From NCBI GenBank assembly GCA_903927495.1, contig CAIYNH010000773.1, positions 1 to 5,450 of the forward strand: DNA of 5,450 nucleotides, read 5' to 3'. Position numbers and translations under genes: made by a program. Origin of the DNA: an uncultured beta proteobacterium (GTDB lineage: Bacteria > Pseudomonadota > Gammaproteobacteria > Burkholderiales > Burkholderiaceae_C). The notes below the pieces were generated by a model that was not told the origin of the DNA, did no database searches, and saw only the letters and a program-made list of their open reading frames with translations. Position 1 is the stretch's first letter. Each line of letters begins with the position of its first letter. Shown here in pieces: positions 1 to 5,450 of this stretch.

Positions 1-1607
1 AGTACATCGCGCCCATCGTGCGGAAAATCAAGTTGGAGCTTGTTCTCACCAACAGCGAAGACCTGTCGACTATGTTCTTCGAGCAGTTCATCGGACTGTT
101 CAAATCCACGGCCGACCACGCCAAGTTCAAGGAACTGAACCGCGAATTCGATTCCGGTCCCGAGGTGACCAAAGCCTGCCTGAGCTGCCACACCGAGGCT
201 GCCAAGCAGATCCACCAGACCCAGCACTGGAAGTGGGAGTTCGTCAATCCCGACACCAAGCAGATGCTTGGAAAAAAACACATCGTCAACAATTTTTGTA
301 CTTCGGTCAAATCGAACGAGGCTGCCTGCAATAGCTGCCACATTGGCTATGGCTGGAAGGACGACAAGTTTGATTTCAGCGTTGAGGAAAATGTTGACTG
401 TCTGGCATGTCACGATGCCACCGGAAAGTACCGCAAGCCATCGGGCTTTGCTGGTTTGCCAGTGACCAAGGACACCGAGTTTCCAGCGGGTTCGGGCAAG
501 ATCATTCGTGGCATCGATCTGACCGAAATTGCCCAGAAGGTCGGACCGACCAAGCGCACCACCTGTGGCGCTTGTCACTTTAACGGTGGTGGTGGCGATG
601 GTGTCAAACACGGCGATCTGGACAGTTCTCTGGAATCCCCCAGCAAAGATCTTGATGTGCACATGGATGCCAAGGGCAACAACTTCAGTTGTGCCACTTG
701 CCACAAAACCGAGGGCCACCAAGTGCCGGGCAGCCGTTACGCCCCAACCGCCAAGGACAAAGAACCGGCCCACCTTCGCGGCAAGTCAGAGAGTGCCAAC
801 CCAGCTACTTGCCAGGCTTGCCATGGGCAAGCCCCTCACAAAGCGGCCAAGCTCAACGACCACACCAGCAAGTTGGCGTGCCAAACCTGCCACATTCCGG
901 CCTACGCCCGTGGTGGTCAGCCAACAAAAATGTCATGGGACTGGTCCACAGCCGGCAAGCTTGACAAAGACGGAAAACCCATGACCCTGAAAAACGAAGA
1001 CGGGTATGACACCTACATGTCCATCAAGGGTGATTTTGTCTGGAAAGAAAACGTCAAGCCTGAGTACATCTGGTTCAACGGCACAGTTCGCTACACCCTG
1101 ACGGGCGACAAGATCGAAAAAGGCGACAAACCAACACAAATCAACCACTTTGAGGGCAGCGCCACCGACGGAAAGTCAATGATCTGGCCCATCAAAATGT
1201 TCCGCGGCAAGCAGCCCTATGACCCCGTCAACAAGTCGCTCATCATCACGCATCTGGCTGGCAACGACACCACTGCTTTTTGGAAGAACCTGAACTGGGA
1301 CAAGGCTGCAGCGACCGGCATGGCCAACGCAAAGGCTGATTTCTCCGGAAAAATAGATTTCATTGAAACCGAAAGTGCCTGGCCAATCACGCACATGGTG
1401 GCTCCCAAGGAAAAAGCCGTTGCCTGTATCGAATGCCATAGCAGCCATGGCCGTCTTGAACAGATCGACGGCGTATATATGCCGGGTCGCGGCAGTGACC
1501 ATGCCCGCTGGCTCGAAATCGGTGGCTGGCTTATGGCTGCCTTGACCCTGTTTGGAGTTCTGGGGCATGGACTGCTACGTGTCGTCAGCAACAAACGCAA
1601 CAGCTAA
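1..1607 (+). CDS. Octaheme c-type cytochrome, tetrathionate reductase (OTR) family, 5' partial
   Basis: Periplasmic multiheme reductase. Shewanella OTR, the family's best known member, reduces tetrathionate, nitrite and hydroxylamine in vitro; the substrate here is unknown. Counting residues from the GTG at 18, there are exactly eight CxxCH heme motifs, at 54, 104, 128, 183, 225, 265, 288 and 470. Family-like blocks include CGACHFNGGGGDGVKHGD (183-200), DVHMD, YARGGQPTKMSWDWSTAG and GVYMPGR near the C-terminus. In OTR one heme has a lysine as axial ligand; a lysine in the KYRK segment just after the third motif (137-140) is a candidate, unproven. A hydrophobic helix at about 500-520, followed by a basic tail, should anchor the C-terminus in the inner membrane. 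The reading frame is open to the window edge and the GTG at 18 gives no signal peptide, so the true start lies upstream. The stop is 14 bases before the cytochrome b gene, the likely electron donor. Confidence 0.93.
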   Translation, partial: YIAPIVRKIKLELVLTNSEDLSTMFFEQFIGLFKSTADHAKFKELNREFDSGPEVTKACLSCHTEAAKQIHQTQHWKWEFVNPDTKQMLGKKHIVNNFCTSVKSNEAACNSCHIGYGWKDDKFDFSVEENVDCLACHDATGKYRKPSGFAGLPVTKDTEFPAGSGKIIRGIDLTEIAQKVGPTKRTTCGACHFNGGGGDGVKHGDLDSSLESPSKDLDVHMDAKGNNFSCATCHKTEGHQVPGSRYAPTAKDKEPAHLRGKSESANPATCQACHGQAPHKAAKLNDHTSKLACQTCHIPAYARGGQPTKMSWDWSTAGKLDKDGKPMTLKNEDGYDTYMSIKGDFVWKENVKPEYIWFNGTVRYTLTGDKIEKGDKPTQINHFEGSATDGKSMIWPIKMFRGKQPYDPVNKSLIITHLAGNDTTAFWKNLNWDKAAATGMANAKADFSGKIDFIETESAWPITHMVAPKEKAVACIECHSSHGRLEQIDGVYMPGRGSDHARWLEIGGWLMAALTLFGVLGHGLLRVVSNKRNS

Positions 1608-1621
1608 CCCGGAGAACCATC

Positions 1622-2227
1622 ATGTCACGCGTTTATTTATTCAAACCCTTTGAGCGTTTCTGGCACTGGTCGCAGGCATCACTGATCATCTTTATGCTGC
1701 TGACGGGCTTTGAAGTACATGGAACTTACACTGTTTTTGGCTTCGAAAAAGCCGTGTGTTTCCACACCTTTGCCGCCTGGACGCTGGTTGGATTGTGGAT
1801 CTTTGCCATTTTCTGGCACATCACCACTGGTGAATGGCGGCAATACAGTCCCACCACGCAAAAGCTCGTGGCGATTGCCAGGTACTACTCGTCCGGCATT
1901 TTCAGAGGGGAACAGCACCCGTTCAAACCCACACCGGGCAAAAAGCATAACCCCCTGCAGCGTTTGACCTATCTGGCGATCCTGACTCTGCTGAGTCCGC
2001 TGATCTGGTTAACCGGTGGCTTGTACCTGTTTTACGCAGATTGGCCAGCCCTGGGCCTGAGCGGGTTAAGCCTGCAGTGGGTGGCTACTGGCCACACGCT
2101 GGGGGCCTTCCTGATGTTGGCTTTTCTGATATCGCACCTGTATCTGGCTACCACCGGTCACAAGATCCATTCCCAGGTCATGGCCATGATTACCGGCTGG
2201 GAAGACCTTGGCCAAGGCTCGCACTAG
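1622..2227 (+). CDS. Di-heme cytochrome b (b561 / Ni-Fe hydrogenase cytochrome b type)
   Basis: Integral membrane cytochrome b that probably oxidises quinol and passes electrons to the octaheme cytochrome encoded just upstream. The 201-residue protein has four hydrophobic helices at about 15-33, 44-66, 114-137 and 153-177. The N-terminal FKPFERFWHW is the usual start of this family, with His15 at the head of helix 1. His48 in helix 2 and the pair His158 and His172 in helix 4, fourteen residues apart, fit the b-heme ligand pattern; His66 is another candidate. The loop before helix 3 has TPGKKHNPLQRLTY, typical of cytochrome b subunits of thiosulfate reductase and formate dehydrogenase type. 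A GGAG at 1611-1614 lies seven bases before the ATG. With a 14-base gap after the previous gene, the two are almost certainly co-transcribed. The family is clear; the partner is inferred from gene order. Confidence 0.9.
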   Translation: MSRVYLFKPFERFWHWSQASLIIFMLLTGFEVHGTYTVFGFEKAVCFHTFAAWTLVGLWIFAIFWHITTGEWRQYSPTTQKLVAIARYYSSGIFRGEQHPFKPTPGKKHNPLQRLTYLAILTLLSPLIWLTGGLYLFYADWPALGLSGLSLQWVATGHTLGAFLMLAFLISHLYLATTGHKIHSQVMAMITGWEDLGQGSH

Positions 2228-2261
2228 CCTGCCTCCAGGTCATTTTGATTGTTCACCACGT

Positions 2262-2267
2262 AAGGAG
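2262..2267 (+). promoter_or_regulatory. Shine-Dalgarno site that fixes the porin start
   Basis: AAGGAG lies six bases before the ATG at 2274. It supports that start over the in-frame ATG at 2208, which has no good ribosome site, overlaps the cytochrome b gene and would put 22 non-signal-like residues before an evident signal peptide. Confidence 0.85.
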
Positions 2268-2273
2268 TTATCC

Positions 2274-4094
2274 ATGCAAACCAAGTTCAAGAAAAATCTG
2301 CTCGCAACTGTGATTGCCGGCATGCTGATGCCGATGGCGGCTTATGCATCAGAGGCCGATTTGCTGAAAAAAATTGAAGCACTCGCCCAGCAAAACGAGC
2401 AGTTGGCCCAACAGTTGCAAGCCCTGAAGGGCCAGGTTCAAGCCAATGAACAAAAAACCAGCAAGGCGCAAGCCCCCGTGCTGGCCGATGTCGCCAAACC
2501 CAACGACGCAGCGCTTGAAGAACTGAAGAGCCAGGTAAAGAAACTCGAAGACAAGTCGCTGGGCAAATGGCTGACCGTGGGTGGGGACTACCACTTCCGC
2601 TATGACCGTCTGGACGGACAAACCAAGCCGTTTACGGATGTGAATGCCATGTTTGGCAATGCGCAAAGTACCTTGCAAGGGGAATTCTTTACCAACCCGT
2701 CGGCTGCTTCCAGTCTAAATCCGGGTTGGACCAGCGCACAGGCTTTGTCAGGTCTCATGAGATTCTCGCAAGACATGGGGAAAGTTGCGACCTATGACCA
2801 GGCAAATACATTTCTGGGTGCCAACGCGGCCATGATTGGTGCCATGGCACCATTTGCTACAAAAGCTGCAATTCCCGCCTACAAACCAGAAAACAGCAGC
2901 TTGATGACCAACCGCTTTGGTCTGGACTTGAACGCCAAAGCCACCCAGGATGTCAGCGTCACGGCGCATCTGCAGATGTACAAGGTCTTTGGTTCTCAAA
3001 ACGAAGGTGCTCTGACCAACGGCGGATCAGCTCCCTACTTTGCCGATCGTGTCGGCGTGTTTGATGGCACCTTGAGCCGGGTGCCGTCGACCAGCTATCT
3101 GAATGTGGACCGCGTCTATGCCACCTGGAGCAATATTGCCGACAAGGAAATGTGGTTTTCAGTGGGGCGGCGACCGTCTACCGGCGGGGCCCCCAGCAAC
3201 CTGAAAAACAACAATCCGCGTCCTGGCAATGGCGGAACACCTTCGCTGCTGGTGGACTATGCGTTTGACGGCATGACGGTTGGCTACGCCCCCGACATTG
3301 ATGCCCTGCCAGGGGCCTATGCCAAGTTCTGCTATGGCCGGGGCTTCGAGAGTGGCTACAGTAACCCGACCAATTCCCTGGCGGACACCGACATGATGGG
3401 GATTGCCATTATTCCGATTGACACCGACCCGCTGCGCGTCTGGCTGCAATGGAACCGTGGCATGAACATCTTTGATGCACCGACCATGAGCAACACCTAC
3501 TTTGGCAATACCGCCGCCAAGACAAACCTGGGCGATATCGACTGGTACGGCGTGGGTTTCATGAGCACCTTCAAAAAAATCGGCCCTGGCAACCTGCACC
3601 TGTTCGGCGACGTGGGCATGAGCGTGACCCACCCGAACAACAACGTCTCAGCGCAATTCGGCTTCCAAGGTTTGATGACTGGCGAGTTCTTTAAGCCTGA
3701 GGCACCCACCAGCAAAACCGGTACCGCCGTGGCTCTGGGTCTGCGCTACGACCTTCCGTCCAAAACCATGTTCGGCTTTGAATACAACCACGGCTCCAAA
3801 GACTGGATCACCTTCGCACCTGCCGCCGATGACATGTGGACATCCAAGGTGGGCGTGCGCGGGGACGTGCTTGAGGCTTACGTGATCCAGGAACTCGACC
3901 GGACGCCGATCTCCTCATACTTCAGCAAAGCATTCTTCCGTCTGGGCGTGCAACGCTATGACATGAAGTACACCGGAAGCAACAACTGGGTTGGGGCACC
4001 GGTTGCCATCTCCGATGTCAACGGTCAGATGATGACCATGACGCCGCTGGAAAACGCCACCAACATTTACGCCACGTTTGAAGTCAAGTTCTGA
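2274..4094 (+). CDS. DUF3373-type outer-membrane porin with N-terminal coiled coil
   Basis: Predicted outer-membrane beta-barrel of 606 residues. Residues 1-25 form a signal peptide (basic KFKK, hydrophobic core, AYA before Ser26). Residues 27-60 and 79-95 are rich in Leu, Gln, Glu and Lys in heptad-like spacing, suggesting a periplasmic coiled coil, as in several trimeric porins. From residue 100 (LTVGGDYHFRYD) to the end the protein has alternating aromatic and polar strands and finishes in FEVKF, the terminal Phe expected of barrel proteins. I recognise DUF3373 from blocks such as YATWSNIADKEMWFSVGRRP (ending near 301), STGGAPSNL and VDYAFDGM (from 327). The Geobacter sulfurreducens porin-like ExtI, tied to selenite and tellurite reduction, is as I recall a related protein. 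The gene starts 46 bases after the cytochrome b stop. Its likely role is passage of substrate, or service as the barrel of an electron conduit; the choice is open. Confidence 0.88.
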   Translation: MQTKFKKNLLATVIAGMLMPMAAYASEADLLKKIEALAQQNEQLAQQLQALKGQVQANEQKTSKAQAPVLADVAKPNDAALEELKSQVKKLEDKSLGKWLTVGGDYHFRYDRLDGQTKPFTDVNAMFGNAQSTLQGEFFTNPSAASSLNPGWTSAQALSGLMRFSQDMGKVATYDQANTFLGANAAMIGAMAPFATKAAIPAYKPENSSLMTNRFGLDLNAKATQDVSVTAHLQMYKVFGSQNEGALTNGGSAPYFADRVGVFDGTLSRVPSTSYLNVDRVYATWSNIADKEMWFSVGRRPSTGGAPSNLKNNNPRPGNGGTPSLLVDYAFDGMTVGYAPDIDALPGAYAKFCYGRGFESGYSNPTNSLADTDMMGIAIIPIDTDPLRVWLQWNRGMNIFDAPTMSNTYFGNTAAKTNLGDIDWYGVGFMSTFKKIGPGNLHLFGDVGMSVTHPNNNVSAQFGFQGLMTGEFFKPEAPTSKTGTAVALGLRYDLPSKTMFGFEYNHGSKDWITFAPAADDMWTSKVGVRGDVLEAYVIQELDRTPISSYFSKAFFRLGVQRYDMKYTGSNNWVGAPVAISDVNGQMMTMTPLENATNIYATFEVKF

Positions 4095-4127
4095 TCGTCA
4101 CACACTTTATTTTTTGAGGAAACCATC

Positions 4128-4448
4128 ATGAAATCCAAACTCTCAACCCTGATCATGGCTGCCGTCCTGGGCTTGTCGGGTGCAACGTTTACCGCCAATG
4201 CTTTTGCCGACGAGGGAAAAATGGTTGGCCCTGTCACCAAAATCAAACTGGCTGCTGACGGCAAATCGGCCTCTGCCATCCTGAAAGATGCCAAAACCGG
4301 CGAATCCACCACACTAACCGTAACCGATGACCTGACGCTGGACAAGTTCAAAGACAAACGCATCGTTGAAGGTGACGAAATTCGCGCCCGCTGGGACAAA
4401 GATGGGAAGAACACCAGCAAGTCGTTCAAGAAAACCGCTGGCTGCTGA
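4128..4448 (+). CDS. Small exported protein of unknown function with a C-terminal cysteine
   Basis: I do not recognise a named family with certainty. The 106-residue protein starts with a signal peptide (MKSKLSTLIMAAVLGL, then Ala-rich), with cleavage likely after Ala25 or Ala27, leaving a mature chain of about 80 residues rich in Lys, Asp and Thr. Its pattern, VGPVTKIKLAADGKSASAILKD and later IVEGDEIRARWDKDG, suggests a small all-beta, OB-like domain, somewhat like DUF1344 proteins; this is a guess from pattern. The only cysteine is the last residue (AGC-stop), and no heme motif is present. GAGGA at 4116-4120 lies seven bases before the ATG. The gene follows the porin after 33 bases, so they are probably co-expressed. 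Position next to a porin and a rhodanese gene recalls ExtJ, the small periplasmic protein of the Geobacter ext cluster, by place rather than by proven homology. Confidence 0.75.
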   Translation: MKSKLSTLIMAAVLGLSGATFTANAFADEGKMVGPVTKIKLAADGKSASAILKDAKTGESTTLTVTDDLTLDKFKDKRIVEGDEIRARWDKDGKNTSKSFKKTAGC

Positions 4449-4461
4449 GAGCCCGTTTCCA

Positions 4462-4492
4462 CCCAACGGTTCACCTCTCCTGCACCGTTGGG
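4462..4492 (+). terminator. Perfect 9-bp hairpin between genes 4 and 5 (terminator-like or processing stem)
   Basis: CCCAACGGT at 4462-4470 pairs fully with ACCGTTGGG at 4484-4492 around a 13-base loop. No T-run follows (the next bases are GTAGTCAG), so it is not a classical intrinsic terminator. It may protect the 3' end of the upstream message, lower expression of the rhodanese gene, or be a binding site. The hairpin is seen directly; its role is inferred. Confidence 0.5.
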
Positions 4493-4540
4493 GTAGTCAG
4501 GTTGATGGAGACACATCTTCTTAGTTCAAGGAGTCTTGTC

Positions 4541-5450
4541 ATGAAACGTATGGTATGGGCAGCTGCCCTGATGGCAGCGGTGCTGTCTGCAACTTTTTCC
4601 TGGAATATTCAGGCGGCAGAGGTGAAGGCGGAAGCCGACGAAATCACCAACGACCAAATGGTCACCTATTTTGAAACTGAGATGATCGGCAAAACGGTCT
4701 GGGTGGTGGACAGCCGACCAGCGGGCAAGTACATCACAGGTCATATTCCCGGTGCCTTGAGTCTGCCTCTCGATGTTTTGATGAAAGATTCTGCCAGTGC
4801 TGACAAACTGGGTATTCCCAAACCCGCCAAGATCATCTTCTACTGCGCCGGACGCGAGTGCACCTTGTCAATCGACTCCGCCGTGATTTTCAGAAAGTTG
4901 GGTTACTCGGATGTTTGGGTCTATCGCAACGGTGTTCCTGGCTGGAATCAGAAGGCGCAGCCCCTGCAGGCAGAAGAGGCTTTTGTGAAGAAAGGCAACC
5001 TGATATTAATCGATGCTTCGCCCGGCAAAAACACGATCGTGAGCACCTCTAACCAAACCGTTCAGCTATCACTCGCCGACCTCAAGAGCGACATGGGCAA
5101 AAGCGTGCTGGCCACGCTGTCTAAAAATGCACCGCTACTTGTCATAGAGCGGGGTGACATGGCTGCCGTGAACGCCGTCCTGGAAGAACTGCGCGAGCAG
5201 GACTTCCGCAGACTCGCCTACCTTCCCTTGAAGATCTGGAAAGCTGCGCTGGCCGCGGCACCAGCAGTCGGCACATTAAATTGGGCACCGGTATATGCAT
5301 TCGGTCAGGTTTCGCCCAAAGCCTTTGAGCAAGCAGTGGCCAAGGGTGAATTTATTCTGGATGTTCGTCCGGTAACAGACTATGCGCGTGGTCATTTCAA
5401 AGGGTCGGTCAACATTCCGATTGAAGACATGGAAAAAGATTTCACCAAAA
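4541..5450 (+). CDS. Exported multi-domain rhodanese-like protein, 3' partial
   Basis: Rhodaneses carry sulfane sulfur (or selenium) as a persulfide on a cysteine. The 303 residues in view start with a signal peptide (MKRMVWAAALMAAVLSATFS, cleavage near 25-30) without a lipobox cysteine, so a soluble periplasmic protein is expected. Unit 1 (about 35-143) has VVDSRP at 55-60, GHIPGALSLP at 67-76 and the active loop YCAGRECTLS at 101-110, with Cys102 as the likely catalytic residue and a second Cys107, then the usual GVPGW at 131-135. Unit 2 (about 152-240) begins with LILIDAS and ends with YLPLKIWKAA but has no cysteine, so it looks inactive. Unit 3 starts near 256 with FILDVRP and GHFKGSVNIP (284-293) and is cut by the window end before its active loop. 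AAGGAG at 4528-4533 lies seven bases before the ATG. A hairpin separates it from the gene upstream. ExtH of Geobacter is a rhodanese-like protein in a similar setting. Confidence 0.9.
   Translation, partial: MKRMVWAAALMAAVLSATFSWNIQAAEVKAEADEITNDQMVTYFETEMIGKTVWVVDSRPAGKYITGHIPGALSLPLDVLMKDSASADKLGIPKPAKIIFYCAGRECTLSIDSAVIFRKLGYSDVWVYRNGVPGWNQKAQPLQAEEAFVKKGNLILIDASPGKNTIVSTSNQTVQLSLADLKSDMGKSVLATLSKNAPLLVIERGDMAAVNAVLEELREQDFRRLAYLPLKIWKAALAAAPAVGTLNWAPVYAFGQVSPKAFEQAVAKGEFILDVRPVTDYARGHFKGSVNIPIEDMEKDFTK

Noticed and set aside
18..20. GTG as start of the octaheme cytochrome
   Set aside because: The frame is open upstream and the result would lack a signal peptide, which a periplasmic c-type cytochrome needs.
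529..984. Open frame of 151 codons inside the cytochrome gene
   Set aside because: Out-of-frame shadow of a gene with eight intact heme motifs; its product has low-complexity composition and no domain.
1176..1600. Two long minus-strand open frames opposite the cytochrome gene
   Set aside because: Antisense shadows without a plausible ribosome site or recognisable protein features.
2208..2273. In-frame upstream ATG that would lengthen the porin by 22 residues
   Set aside because: It overlaps the cytochrome b gene, lacks a good ribosome site and would precede a clear signal peptide; AAGGAG before 2274 supports the later start.
3159..3632. Minus-strand open frame of 157 codons opposite the porin gene
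   Set aside because: Rich in His, Val and Ala as expected from antisense of barrel codons; no signal or domain.
4100..4116. T-rich run after the porin stop as a terminator or -10 box
   Set aside because: No stable stem precedes it, no convincing -35 partner was found, and the 33-base gap holds a ribosome site for the next gene.
4067..4516. Minus-strand open frame of 149 codons covering the small exported protein gene
   Set aside because: The + strand frame has a signal peptide, a ribosome site and fits the operon; the antisense frame is Ser-rich with no features.
4858..5052. Small + strand open frame inside the rhodanese gene
   Set aside because: Out-of-frame shadow of the long rhodanese frame, which carries clear motifs and runs to the window end.

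Overview
The window holds one strand-consistent cluster of five genes, all on the + strand, with short gaps and a Shine-Dalgarno sequence before each start that lies in the window. It is cut at both ends: the first gene has no start and the last has no stop. Protein family resemblance, the roughly mid-50s GC content judged by eye and the codon use suggest a proteobacterium, most likely a betaproteobacterium of the Rhodoferax/Comamonadaceae kind. The taxonomic call is an inference from general look only.

Layout: (1) 1-1607, octaheme c-type cytochrome of the tetrathionate reductase (OTR) family, with eight CxxCH motifs and a C-terminal membrane anchor, 5' truncated; (2) 1622-2227, four-helix di-heme cytochrome b of the b561 / Ni-Fe hydrogenase cytochrome b type; (3) 2274-4094, DUF3373-type outer-membrane beta-barrel with a signal peptide and an N-terminal coiled coil; (4) 4128-4448, small exported protein of unknown function ending in a cysteine; (5) 4541 to the window end, exported protein with at least three rhodanese-like units, 3' truncated. 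A perfect 9-bp hairpin sits in the 92-base gap between genes 4 and 5. There is no other gene-free stretch of note and no sign of mobile elements, RNA genes or CRISPR.

How the parts may work together (inference): the cytochrome b would take electrons from the quinol pool and hand them to the membrane-anchored periplasmic octaheme cytochrome, which reduces a small oxyanion or N/S compound. The DUF3373 barrel could bring the substrate through the outer membrane or take part in an electron conduit. The rhodanese protein and the small cysteine-ended protein could handle sulfane sulfur, or a selenium or tellurium analogue. The set of rhodanese, barrel, small periplasmic protein and multiheme cytochromes recalls the extHIJKL cluster of Geobacter sulfurreducens, but here it is joined to an OTR/cytochrome b pair. 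The substrate cannot be read from the sequence.
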